NCBI GenBank assembly: GCA_016710625.1
Contig: JADJVK010000025.1
Coordinates: 1-58,699, forward strand
Direction of reading: 5' to 3'
Source of the DNA: Saprospiraceae bacterium
GTDB lineage: Bacteria > Bacteroidota > Bacteroidia > Chitinophagales > Saprospiraceae
DNA length: 58,699 nt
Below the pieces are notes generated by a model. It was not told where the DNA came from. It did not search any database and worked only from the letters and a program-made list of their open reading frames with translations. Position numbers and translations under genes: made by a program. This document shows positions 42,942 through 53,500 of this stretch, piece after piece; within the stretch, counting starts at the first letter, position 1, and each line of letters starts with the position of its first letter.

Positions 42942-45367
42942 TTATTTAATCGTGTTTGAATTTGAGCTATACATTTTGCATTTAGGGATGCAAAAAGCCT
43001 GATTTTTGCTAAAATGTATTGGAATAAACTTTTTATTTTTATCATTTATCATAATACAAACCATTTCCAGCATCTTGCTGCCCTGTTTCAGGTTCACTTT
43101 CCCATTGTTTCCAACTAAGACAAAATCATTAAAACCGTCTTTATTGAAATCAATAATCTCAATACCATAAATCGGAGATATTTGGCATTCAATTGGTAAT
43201 TCATGCTTTAATAAAACTACCATTATTGTTTTCAAACCAAGAAGTATTAAATGTTTTTGCATTTAAATGATAACTAGACTTCAATATCATTTTTAGAAAA
43301 CAAATCATCTTATGGACAATTTAGCATAATCTCTATAGTAAAGTGCTTTCTTTTTTAATGAAGGAATTTGTTTAGTAATAAGATCTCTTTGAGCCAAAGG
43401 CCAACTTCTTCCCTAAATTATAATATGTTATTATAGGATCAAATGCACCATTATTATCAAAATCTTTTGCATATATCTCTAAAGGTTCTTTTTCACTAAC
43501 TTTCAACCTTGTATTTATTCCTTCATTTCCTCCAATTATATCCAAATCACCATCTTTATCAATGTCTGCAATTTGGACACAATTCCACCATCCTGTTGAA
43601 TTTTCGAGTTTATTTTCTTTGGTTATATTTACATATTGTCCATTTTTAAATTTCAAAATTGTTATAGGCATCCATTCACCAACTAAAATTAGTTCATTAA
43701 TTTTATCTCCGTCTAAATCAGCAAATTTTATATCAGAAACCATTCCTATCTGAGCAAAATCTGGGGATACTTGGTTAGTTACATCCACAAATTTTCCACC
43801 ATCATTCCTAAAAATATAGCTATTTGGGGCTAATGGGTATTTCCCAGCTAATGATCTGCAACCAATAAAAATATCCAAATCACCATCATTATCATAATCA
43901 TTTACAGCACCTGATCCACCACAATTGGCAACTTTTAATAATGAATTTAAATTTAATTTAAAATTACCTTTACCATCATTAAAATAAACTCTACTATTAT
44001 AATTTGGAGCTCCATTGTAATATTCATTTCCCCCACTAACTATCAATAAATCGAAATCTTTATCATCATCAGCATCAAAAAACAATGCCGAAACATCTTC
44101 AAACATCGCATCATCCTTAAACCCATCTTGAGGTGATATTATAAATTTATTTTTATTATTTTGTAAATATAAACTTCCTATATTTCCATTTGATCCGCCT
44201 ATATATAAATCTTCTAATTTATCACCATTTACATCGCCTATTGCAATACAAGGTCCAAGGCTAGATAATTTATGTGGAATTAAAAATTCCCTATCAAAAT
44301 CACTAAATTCATTATCAATATATAAATTATTTAAGCCTGAATCATTAATTTCATTAAAATACAATGGCTTGTTTTCAGCTATATGTGAAATACTTTTTTT
44401 AGCATCATTATAATTTACCTTTAACCTTTGATTTGTTTTTACTTTTGGAATAATTTGACTTTTACCATCTGGCCATACTATTTCTACATTATTAATTTCT
44501 TCAACATTTCCAAGTCCAAAATGTATTATTTGTTCAATAGAAGATGCATAGCCTCTATTTGGTATATAATGCTTTCACATAAATATCATTACCAATTTGA
44601 AATCTAACAGTTGCCCCAACCCATATCTATTTTTTTTGATCCCATTAAATTCTAATTGAATAAATTTGTTTTTATTATTAATATTAGTTGATAAATTTTT
44701 GAAAACACCTAATCCTTCATTATGATTATTTATCACTAAATCCATATCACCATCTCTATCTAAATCACTATACGGAGCACCATTTGAAATTGTAGGTTTA
44801 TCTAGTCCCCAATCTTTTGTTACATTTTCAAATTTTAAGCCCCTATATTTTTATAAATGTAATTGGAAAGTTTTGTTTTAGTCATTTTATTCAAATAAGT
44901 CTCAATTTGTTCTGGTTTTATATTTATAGATTTTCCATTTGTTTTTATTATAGAATCTAAAGTAAAATTAACATAATCTAAATTATTAACATCTCTGGGA
45001 AATCCATTATCTATAAATACATCATTTTTACCATCATTATCAAAATCTTGAATTAAACAACACCAACTCCAATCTGTATTTGACATTCCTGTTAAAAATC
45101 CGATATCACTAAAAGGAATTTTTTTATTACCAGAATTTAATTGTAAACAATTTCTCATAAATTGCCTTCCATATCCATATTTTTGAAGCATGGTTTGCTT
45201 ATCAATTGTCATCGTATTAATTAATATCTTTCTACGGTAATTGTCTTCAGCATTCATATCTAATGCAAATAAATCATTAAATCCATCATTATTTATATCA
45301 CAAATGTCTACACCCATCACAAAGGAAAGTTGAAGATTGCCCCTACCGAGAAAAGGAATGAAACCTT
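42942..45367 (-). pseudogene. Decayed VCBS/FG-GAP repeat protein with ASPIC-like domain
   Basis: Large Bacteroidota surface proteins of this kind combine FG-GAP/VCBS blades with a UnbV/ASPIC region. Blades are visible as DxDxDGxxD loops (DINNDGFNDLF, DFDNDGKNDVF, DRDGDMDLVI, DVNGDKLEDLY, DYDNDGDLDIF, DIDKDGDLDII, DFNKDGFNDFV). The ASPIC-like part reads NRGYASSIEQIIHFGLGNVE and NVEIVWPDGKSQI. At least six shifts or stops break the frame, around 44835, 44610, 44560, 43370, 43310 and 43260. The 5' half is missing: readable similarity ends near 45367, where the IS91-type element begins. The gene was probably cut by that insertion and then drifted. Confidence 0.8.
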
Positions 45368-45384
45368 AATGTCGAAAGCAATCG

Positions 45385-45401
45385 TCAACTTTACAAGTTG
45401 A
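45385..45401. repeat. Subterminal hairpin of the IS91-type element
   Basis: TCAACTT-TAC-AAGTTGA is a perfect 7-bp stem with a 3-base loop, immediately inside the proposed inner end. IS91-type elements use small hairpins at the ends recognised by the transposase. Confidence 0.45.
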
Positions 45402-45535
45402 ACGAATCCTGCTGCCAGACAATAGGGAAACGCAATCATACAAATGTCTATTGTGAAGGTATAAAATTATCATTAAAGCATAAAAATAAGTGAAAGATTA
45501 GCAATGTGCAAACTAAAAAGTAAAAAATTGTGAAT

Positions 45536-46865
45536 TTAAAAGTCAATATCGACCAACGAATCGGATATATTTTCCTGTAGGGATATATGAATTAAAGCCG
45601 TTTTGGTGACGGAAGGGGTTATGGCACCTCTATTTTCAGAAATGGATGGTGGAGATTTAAGACTATCAGAGGAAATAAAATTAGAAATTACATGATATGA
45701 TGGTAAAAGTATAGAGGTGGTAAAATCTGTACTTTTGCAATTTTCGCATTCAAAACGGGTTAATTTGGTAAGTTGTGTGATTATTTGAAAGAGGGTTCTA
45801 ATGGTATTTGTCTGTCTTTTAAGTTTTTGGGGCAGCTCATTTCTGACTTTTGTTGATGCATTGTGGAGACCATGTCGTCTAGATTTTTGAAAATATCTAG
45901 GTAACACATGCTGTAATATTTGGTTGATGGCGACCAGTGGCTCCATTGTTTTAATAGCTTTTGGTGCAATTTCTCCCGATTTCTGTTGTTGGTAGTCATT
46001 GTAAATTAAATTTACCTTATGTGTGTTTTGGATATAGTGTAATCTATTATTGGTAATGGCAATTCTATTGATGTAACGAGCTAAATAGTTTTCAAGAATA
46101 TCAGTATTCATGGTAGGGTAAGTCGTGTGGACTACCCACCTCAGCTTGGCGACACTATCCATTAGTTCGTCGAAATTGTGCGGATAGTTCAATGCTCCCT
46201 TGATGTGTAATCGGTGTAAATGAGCCAAGAAAATTGACTTATACGTAGCACACATTACTCTATAGTTTGCCAATAATTTCTTGTGAGGAGGGTACATCCA
46301 ATCTCCATTTTTCCCCTAAACCACCAAAAGTGACGAGACAGTGTACATGGATGTGGTATTTCATATCAGAGCCAAAGGTATGAAGCACTCCTGTCATCCC
46401 TGGATAAGCTCCGTATTTCCTAGTTGTTTCCTTTATGGTTAGCCAAGCTACTTTCATGATCAGGCCATACATCACTTTTTCATTCCATTTTGCTAGGGAA
46501 TTAAGCTGATGGGGTAGTGTAAAAACACTGTGAACATAAGGGACTTTGAGCAAGGTCGCTTTGAGCTTATCTAGCCATTGCTCTCGTTTGATACTTTGGC
46601 AAAGCATACAATGACTATGTCCGCAGCTTTTATAGACGTAGTGGTTTTTCCCACAGGATTTACAACTATATACAAAGCCACCGAGTGCTGGTGTTTTACA
46701 TACTCGGAGAGCACGTATTAATTTTATTTGCTGTAAAGAAGGTTTATATATGCCAATATATTGTTCGCCATAATCACGAAACAAATCGCCTAAGGAGTTG
46801 GGTTTTGATAGTTGATCTGAAGGCTTTCTATCGGATGCTTGATGTATCGATGACGTTCTACACAT
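45536..46865 (-). CDS. IS91 family HUH transposase, frameshifted
   Basis: A single-strand transposase using HUH and twin-Tyr chemistry. The N-terminal zinc-binding region shows CKSCG and CGHSHCMLC. The metal-binding HUH motif is HIHVHCLV, and twin tyrosines are seen in YLARYINR (Y-x3-Y), as in IS91. The frame changes near 46290: the first frame ends WRLDVPSSQEIIGKL and the second starts YPPHKKLLANYRVM, where relatives continue. Dropping one G in GG restores it. The true start is uncertain, since the first 76 bases overlap the integrase gene; similarity begins at about SLGDLFRDYGEQYIG. The element is probably inactive unless the shift is an assembly error. Confidence 0.85.
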
Positions 46866-47683
46866 AGTCCTATATAGCGGATAGTGGTTCGCAAATTCTT
46901 GTGTCCCATCTGCTCCTGTAAGAATACTAAATCTGTGCCACCTTCTAAATGATGTGTTGCATAGCAGTTTCGCAGGGTATGAATCGACCCTTTTTTTGCT
47001 ATATTTGCTTTATTCTTAGCAACTTGCATGGCTAATTGTAAGGATCTATGAGCATACTGTACCCCTTTTGTTTTGCTATTGAACAAATAAATTTTGGGCT
47101 TTTCTTTTAAATAATATATTCTCAAGAGCTCCAACATTTTCTGTGGTATGATGATTAATCTATCTTTATTGCCTTTTCCTCCGTTTACCCTTACTTGAAG
47201 TCGGTGTCCATCTACATCTTCTATCTTCATATTAATCACTTCACTCAATCTTATTCCGGTGACATAAATAAAAGTAAGCAGTACTTTTTGTTTGAAGGTA
47301 GCCGCATTTTCAATGATTTTTACAATATCCTCTTTTGATAAAATAGTAGGTAATTTCTTTTCTTTTCTAGGACGAGGCAATTTTTTCAAACTCCAAGGAA
47401 GCATCAAAACATTTTTAAACCACTTTTGTATTGCAGAATAATCTGAGTTTACTGTCTGCCAATCAAGTCCATTATCAAAACGTTGCAGAAGATATCGACG
47501 TACTAAGTCATCTGACATATTAAGCGGTTCTTCCTCCAGCAGCTTCCACCACCAATTTACAAATTGTATTACAATCTGAGTATAGGTCTTAATCGTCCGT
47601 TTTGAGAAATTTTTAAGGGTCATAAACGATCGAAATTCTTCTACCGACCCCATTTTTTCAAGCTCTAGTTGTGTCATCACCAT
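46790..47683 (-). CDS. Tyrosine recombinase (phage-type integrase) of the IS91-like element
   Basis: The 297-residue protein has a SAM-like N-terminal domain (LKNFSKRTIKTYTQIVIQFV) and a catalytic domain with the full set of residues: Arg in GIRLSEV, Lys in GGKGNKDR, His-x-x-Arg in HTLRNCYATHH, His in QMGHKN and the Tyr nucleophile in TTIRYIGL. The C-terminal IKHPIESL resembles the SPLD-type end of XerC/IntI-like enzymes. The extra patch unique to integron integrases between the KD and HxxR boxes is absent, so this is not an IntI. It overlaps the transposase start by 76 bases, so the two are co-translated partners. The frame is intact. Confidence 0.9.
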   Translation of the reverse strand: MVMTQLELEKMGSVEEFRSFMTLKNFSKRTIKTYTQIVIQFVNWWWKLLEEEPLNMSDDLVRRYLLQRFDNGLDWQTVNSDYSAIQKWFKNVLMLPWSLKKLPRPRKEKKLPTILSKEDIVKIIENAATFKQKVLLTFIYVTGIRLSEVINMKIEDVDGHRLQVRVNGGKGNKDRLIIIPQKMLELLRIYYLKEKPKIYLFNSKTKGVQYAHRSLQLAMQVAKNKANIAKKGSIHTLRNCYATHHLEGGTDLVFLQEQMGHKNLRTTIRYIGLCVERHRYIKHPIESLQINYQNPTP

Positions 47684-47780
47684 TATTTTTTTGCTTTAAA
47701 ATAATATCTCAAATATACTAGAAAAAATCCTTCAAATATTACATAACTATCAGATTGTCAAATTAATGTGATTAAGGTTT

Positions 47781-47912
47781 GTTCAACGGTTATGGGCTTG
47801 CCGAAGGTGGGGAATTTGAAATACGAATGTTCAAATTTACGATAATGTTCAATAGAATTCCAAATGCTCAAACCTACGATTATGCCCCACTTTTGGCAAA
47901 CCTATGTTAGCT
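47781..47912 (-). other. attC-like recombination site (132 bp)
   Basis: On the minus strand the site opens AGCTAAC and ends with GTTGAAC, a perfect GTTRRRY core. Between them GGTTTGCC pairs with GGCAAGCC, and AGTGGGG with CCCCACCT, leaving an AT-rich loop. That is the imperfect inverted-repeat layout of integron attC sites. It follows the abortive-infection gene, as expected for a cassette. Confidence 0.6.
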
Positions 47913-47968
47913 GTTCGCCCTTTTTTCTTTCTGTTTCAAAAAGGCAAATCATCTTCAATATATTCTAT

Positions 47969-48715
47969 TTAAGGTTTTGGGAATTTTGTCTTGTAGTATG
48001 AATTTAAGAATAGTCCAATAGTAGTAACTGTATTGACAATAAAAAAAGTGTAAATAGTATCATTTATTAAATAATCGTCATCTGTCTTACCATGAAAATT
48101 TGTTTTTTCACTTCTTAAATTTTCTATTGTTTGATTTATAGCTAACAATGAACTCCCGATTATTTTAATTTCCTTTGGATGTTCGTCATTTGTCAATTTA
48201 AATTCTTTGAGAATTATTGAAGTCAATTTATAAAGTGTTTCACCACCATTCACTTTACTTGAAATTCTGTCGTCTTTCAAAATTTCTTTTATAATACTTT
48301 CTAATGCCGAATTTGTAAGTCCTATTGCTGTACTTGGGTCTGTGTCAATTTGTTTGTATGCTTTCGTAAATGTGTCATAAGCAGTTTTATAGTTAGCTTT
48401 CAATTCGTTTTTAAAAGTAGGAATTGAAGGAATAAAATCGGGTGTATCAACCCCTAAATCAATAGCAATTTTAAGGAGGTCGCTTCCTGTCATATTGTGA
48501 AGTGTTGATGTAAGGTCTATTTCTTTATTCGCTTTCTCAACGATTTGGAAATTTTCCCAATAGTCATTATTAAAGCTATTATGTTCAAAATTATTTTTAT
48601 ACCATTTGTATATGTATAAACGAACTTGTTTGTAAGTTTTATATTCGTCCCAAATTGCCTGTTCAACAGAGTTTACAAGTTGCATTTGATATTTTGGTGA
48701 AACTAATTCGTCCAT
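47969..48715 (-). CDS. Abortive infection family protein (Abi_C-like)
   Basis: The C-terminal half fits the Abi_C family of phage-defence proteins: TAIGLTNSALESIIKEIL, then SSLLAINQTIENLRSEKTN followed by FHGK, the R-x-x-x-x-x-x-HG signature, and a final hydrophobic helix (IVNTVTTIGLFL). The N-terminal part is not recognised. At 248 residues it is a normal length for this group. It sits between two attC-like sites, in the same orientation as the other cassette gene, and has no visible toxin or antitoxin partner. A role in stopping phage growth by disabling the host is inferred from the family, not shown. Confidence 0.7.
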   Translation of the reverse strand: MDELVSPKYQMQLVNSVEQAIWDEYKTYKQVRLYIYKWYKNNFEHNSFNNDYWENFQIVEKANKEIDLTSTLHNMTGSDLLKIAIDLGVDTPDFIPSIPTFKNELKANYKTAYDTFTKAYKQIDTDPSTAIGLTNSALESIIKEILKDDRISSKVNGGETLYKLTSIILKEFKLTNDEHPKEIKIIGSSLLAINQTIENLRSEKTNFHGKTDDDYLINDTIYTFFIVNTVTTIGLFLNSYYKTKFPKP

Positions 48716-48773
48716 TTGTTTTTCTTATATTTTAAGTTAAATTTTTTTAGTGTTGAGGGTTTTATAGAGTGAC

Positions 48774-48841
48774 GCCTAACGATCCAGCACTGGCGACGGA
48801 CGCAGCGATATCATGTCTGTACGCCCAGTGCATTGTTAACT
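48774..48841 (-). other. attC-like recombination site (68 bp)
   Basis: On the minus strand the site begins AGTTAACAATGCACTGGGCG, overlapping the TAA stop of the upstream gene. It ends with CGCCAGTGC and GTTAGGC, a perfect GTTRRRY core. GCACTGG-GCG and CGC-CAGTGC pair. Overlap of stop codon and site, length and the TAACAATGC opening are all classic for attC sites of integron cassettes. Confidence 0.72.
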
Positions 48842-49471
48842 CACGTTTTCTTTAAGTAAAGTTAATAATATTTCTTTTATACTTTTTAATTGTTTTGGCA
48901 CTTTAACTAATTCTAGAAATCTATCTTTTATTAACTGATTGATGCCATCAATTAATGATTGTGCAAGTATATTTTCTTCATTAATTAAATTTACCCCTTT
49001 CCATGCTTTTAGCTCATTAAACACATTTGCAAAATTAAAAACCCAATTATAATTTATTTCTGATGGAAATTGCTCCAGTCTATTAATTAACTCTTTGCGT
49101 TTATAATTTACAAACTTATTTTTATTATCTTGATCAGATTCTTTTATTAAAATTTCCATAGACTCACTGATAAAAAATTCATGGATACCTTGATTAGCTG
49201 CTTTTGAAGCTTTTCTAAGTTGACCTAATAGTCCAGTGGCTGGAAACTCGACATTATATTTACCTTGGATTTGTTCAATAAGTTTATCCCTAAATTTGCA
49301 TTCATTCATCGAACCCATTTCATAAGCAATTAAAAATGAGTCAATCCTTTTATAATCATTTGCTTTAAATGAACCAGTATACATTCCAGGTCTTCTAATA
49401 AAATGGAAAATTATTTGAATGTCCCAATCTCTCATTTCATATTTATATTTATTTTCAATGTGAGATAACAA
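48836..49471 (-). CDS. Unknown protein in a cassette-like unit
   Basis: The 211-residue protein has no signal peptide and no family I can name. A notable stretch is FHFIRRPGMYTGSF followed by RIDSFLIAYEMG, an R-P-G-M-Y-x-G start seen in various small uncharacterised proteins. The rest is mostly charged helices (NKFVNYKRKELINRLEQF). The TAA stop is embedded in an attC-like site, which argues strongly that the ORF is real and was moved as a cassette. Its neighbour in the array is a putative defence protein, so a defence or stress role is plausible but not supported by sequence. Confidence 0.72.
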   Translation of the reverse strand: MLSHIENKYKYEMRDWDIQIIFHFIRRPGMYTGSFKANDYKRIDSFLIAYEMGSMNECKFRDKLIEQIQGKYNVEFPATGLLGQLRKASKAANQGIHEFFISESMEILIKESDQDNKNKFVNYKRKELINRLEQFPSEINYNWVFNFANVFNELKAWKGVNLINEENILAQSLIDGINQLIKDRFLELVKVPKQLKSIKEILLTLLKENVS

Positions 49472-49750
49472 AATATAAACAAAAGTTCCCCTCCAAAAAT
49501 CAATAAACTTTCGTTTATTTCCTCCTCAAATCAACAATTACAACTTTCGTTCATAATTTGCCAAAATTATTAAAGCACCAAATTTAATAAATTATTTAAT
49601 TAATCCAATCACAAATCTTACTAATTATTTCTAAAATCCAAACATATTAATTTATGTTAAGTAGCTTTTAAGATTAATGTTTTCATAAACTATCAAGTAA
49701 TTTTAGGACTGTACAGTTTTCAAAAAACATAGAATTCGAGCTGTATTTTC

Positions 49751-49960
49751 ACCTTTTTACAACTTATTTTTAGTTTTTTACAATTTATTTTCACCTTTTT
49801 ACAATTTATTTTTAGTTTTATACAACTTATTTTTATCTTTTTATAACTTATTTTTATATTCTTACAGCTGATTTTCACCTTTTTACAGCTGATTTTTATT
49901 TTTTTACAAATGATTTTTACCTTTTTGCAACATATTTTTAATTTTTTTCAACATACCATT
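49751..49960. repeat. 21-bp tandem repeat, 10 units, phased T-tracts
   Basis: The AC of each unit (typical unit CTTTTTACAATTTATTTTTAG) falls at 49759, 49780, 49801, 49822, 49843, 49864, 49885, 49906, 49927 and 49948, exactly 21 bases apart, with a few substitutions. Every unit carries two T5-like tracts about 10-11 bases apart, so tracts recur with the helical turn. Such phasing bends DNA strongly. There are no spacers, so this is not a CRISPR array. Confidence 0.8.
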
Positions 49961-50365
49961 TATTGTTGCTACAATAACAACCCATAAACAAATCAAGAGG
50001 AATAGTTCAATCGTTTTCCCTTTTATTAAAAGCTGGTTTTAATTATTTTTAAAAATAATAATATAAAATTCAATACTTTAAATTGAGAATTTTAAAAGTT
50101 TTGGAAATTAAAGTTGTTACAACATTATTCGTTAATCAGTTTTTATTTTCATTTTTTTAATAAAAGACCAGCCTTTTCATACATAAGAATGTAACAATAG
50201 TGCTTTTTACCTATATGTAAATGTAATTTAATTTATAAATTCAAATTATTTTCTATTTAGAATTGTGTCACAAATATTGTTAGGCATCATTTGTTAATAT
50301 TGATTTCCCATTATTTGTGTGGATAAAAATCTATTCATTTATTTAAATAATTGGTTAGAAAATAG

Positions 50366-50373
50366 TAAATTTG
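50366..50373 (+). promoter_or_regulatory. Possible -7 box for the hybrid kinase
   Basis: A perfect TAAATTTG about 145 bases before the start codon. The nearest upstream TTG (50351) is only 12 bases away, so the -33 element is missing or non-standard. Confidence 0.3.
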
Positions 50374-50517
50374 GTGTGATATTTTACTCATATTTTATTT
50401 AATTTCATAGATTTTAGGTATATTTAGTTTTACTTCATTGAATTATAAATCGAATATATAAAAATACTATTTTAAAGTGTTGTCACAACATTTGGTAAAT
50501 AAACTCGAAAAGGTATT

Positions 50518-53500
50518 GTGAGGATTTCTTACATAATATTAGTCTTAATTATCATTATTTTGTCTTTTGATAGAAATTTAATGGCACAACCATTGAAAAA
50601 AGACTACTTATTTACTGAATCCTCCTCGAAAATTTTAAATCAAGAGGATATCCAATCAATTAATTGTAAGGTAGTTAAAAAGAATTTTCCATTAATTTAT
50701 GATAATAAAATCTCACATCTTGAAAAATATTCCTTTAAGGATGGCTTCCCATCTGATCTAATTTTTTGTACTGATATTGATAAAAAAGGTAATCTTTGGA
50801 TAGGGTCCATTGAGGGGATTTCAATATTTGATGGAGTAAATATTAAAAATTTCAGTAGCAATTATGGTATAAATAATGCCAGTGTATCTTGTTTGAAATT
50901 TGATAATAATAATGTTGCCTGGTTTGGTCAAGTTGGCTATGGTCTTTCGATATTTGATGGTTTTAATTTTAAGAATATATTCGAAAATACCAAATTTTCA
51001 AAATCTGCAATTTTCACTATTTTACATCATAATGATTCCACGATTTTAAGCACAAATGATGGTTTATTGATTTTACATTCTGGCAAAATTGAGGAATTGA
51101 AGTTTCAAAATCAATTATTAAGTAATGAAATAACTTGTAGCTTAATTGACAGAAATAATAGAAAATGGTTTGGGACAAAAAATGGATTATTTTACATTGA
51201 AAATGGCAAATGCAATGTTATTGATTTTAAAATTGATAAAAAAAATCTTAAAATAAATTGTATTTCTCAAGATAGAGAAGGTAAAATTTGGATAGGTACT
51301 CAGTATCATGGATTATATTATTATATTGAAAACCAATTAACTAAAATTGAATTTCAAAATTTTGATATTAAATACATCAATGATATTTATTGTGATAAAT
51401 CTGGAATTATTTGGATCGTAAATTCCAAATCATGTATTTTGAATTTTGATGGTAATAGTTTCAAAAGACTGAATCTTGATTTGATGTATAATCAAATTTT
51501 TATCAACAATATCAAAGAAGATAAGTTTGGTAACATGTGGTTTGGCTCATATAATGGGCTCTATAAGTTGGGTTCTAGAAATATTAAATACATCAATATT
51601 GCTCAGATTAAGGACTTTGATTTTGTTAAAAGTATCTGTATTACAAAAAATAAGGAAACTTATTGTATAAGCGAAAAATCTCTAATTCAATTCATAGATA
51701 TCAATAAAAATCAAGATTATAAAATTATCAAAAGTGATATAAATCCAGAATCAATCTTTTGTGATAAAGAAGGAAAAATTTGGGTAGGCACTAAATATAA
51801 AGGACTTTATTGTTTCAAAAATAATAAACTTATTCAAATTAAAAACAGCCAAATTCTAAATAATAGAACAATTTGGTATTTCAAAGAAGATAAAAAAGGG
51901 AATATTTGGATTGGAACTTTAGATGATGGAATTTATCTGTATGATGGTAAAAGTATCTCCAAACCAGCAGTTTTAGAATCACTAGTGCCAATTGGTGTTA
52001 ACTGTTTTGATGAAGATTCAAAGGGAAATCTTTACATAGGAACATTTTTAGGAGAACTTTATAAATATGATGGCACTATTTTGTCAAAAGTTGATTTTGT
52101 TCAAAATTTGAAAAAGTCTTTTATTACTTGTATAAAAGTCGATAAATTTGATAATGTTTGGTTTGGTTCCTGGGATAAAGGTTTATACAGATATGATGGA
52201 AAATCGGTATTGAATATTAATACTGCGGTTGGGCTCACCAACAATAGCATTTCAGGTTTATTAATTGATAATTATAACAATCTTTTAATTGGAACTAATA
52301 ATGGACTCTCTAAAATTGGCATCCTGAGGAATAGTTTTGGTAATGAAATCGGTGTGATTTCAAATTTGAGTAATGAAGAATTTAATAATTACCTTCCAAT
52401 TTTTAAAAATTATAATATTAAAAATGGTTATCCTATCATTGATATCAATGGGAATCAAAACTCCATGATAATTGATGACAAAAACACACTGTGGTTAACA
52501 GCCTGTGCCAATAATATGGCTATTATTCAGTTTAATTATATAAATGAGATTGAAAATGAAAATGATATAGAATTAAAAATTGATAATTTTAGATTAGGTG
52601 GAGAAAATATTTGTTGGAATTATTTTCTAAAAAACAAAATTGGATACAACACTGAGAAATTACTAAAGTTTGAAGAATTGTTAAGTGATTCGATCATTTC
52701 ACAAAGAATGAAGCATTTTGATGGAGTTACTCTTGATAGTGTAAGTCCATATTCTTTTAACCCAATTAACCCGACAATCCCATATAAAAACAATTCATTT
52801 TCTTTTACTATTGCTGTTAATAATCCTTCCATTAATTGTAGTTATTTGATAAAATACAAATTATTAGGGTATGATAAAGAATGGAAATATATTGAAAATG
52901 CAAAGCAAATAAATTATAGTAATTTGCCAGTTGGAACTTATTTATTGGCATATATGGCCCAAAAAAATAATGGTGAATGGTCAAAACCTGAATATTTTAG
53001 ATTAAAAATAGAGACGCCATATTATAGAACATGGTGGGCAGTTCTTTTGTATTGTTTTGGCTTGTTTTTGATAATTCTTTGGGTCGAAAAAATTAGATTA
53101 AAGAGTATTTTAAAAGAGAAATTAGAATTAGAAAATGTAATTAATGAAAGGTCTAAAATAATTGACAGTCAAGTAGTTGAGTTCGAAAAGCAAAGAAATG
53201 AAGCATTGAGGCAAAAGTTTATAAATGAAGAAATTAATTCCGAATTAAATAAACTAACCTATGTCGCACAACATACCTCCAATGGTGTTTTGATTACCAA
53301 TCCAAATGGAGAAGTGGAATGGTTTAATGAAGGATTTTCAAATCTTTATGGTTGGGATAATATTCATGATTTCAAACAGAATTATGCAGAAAATATCATT
53401 GAAAGCTCCTATAATATTAATTTAAAGAAGGATTTAGAAGCAGCGATTTTGGAGAAAAAACCCTTAACTTATGAAGCAGTCAATATCAACCGTTATGGTG

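Larger units (their letters stand above)
45370..47780 (-). mobile_element. IS91-type insertion element with partner tyrosine recombinase
   Basis: The element holds an IS91-family HUH transposase and an upstream overlapping phage-type integrase, an arrangement known for a subgroup of IS91-like elements. Its inner edge is set by the end of VCBS similarity (about 45367). The outer edge is proposed at the GTTC starting at 47781, because IS91 elements are known to insert next to GTTC/CTTG tetranucleotides. A small hairpin near the inner edge fits a subterminal structure. No target duplication is expected for this family. Both ends are estimates. Confidence 0.6.
49472..50517. other. Gene-free 1-kb upstream region of the hybrid kinase
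   Basis: No gene is supported. The region contains the 21-bp phased array, then TTTGTTTATGGG on the minus strand at 49981-49992, identical to core B of candidate RNA copy 1, next to a TTGTT-AACAA dyad (49973-49990). The remainder is very AT-rich leader DNA. No attC-like site marks the outer edge of the first cassette here. Confidence 0.5.

Noticed and set aside
46260..46297. Programmed frameshift in the transposase
   Set aside because: No slippery run with a following structure is evident and IS91 transposases are normally made from one frame; a one-base error is simpler.
46790..47683. Integron integrase IntI
   Set aside because: It lacks the IntI-specific insertion between the KD and HxxR boxes and overlaps the IS91 transposase gene, so it belongs to the element.
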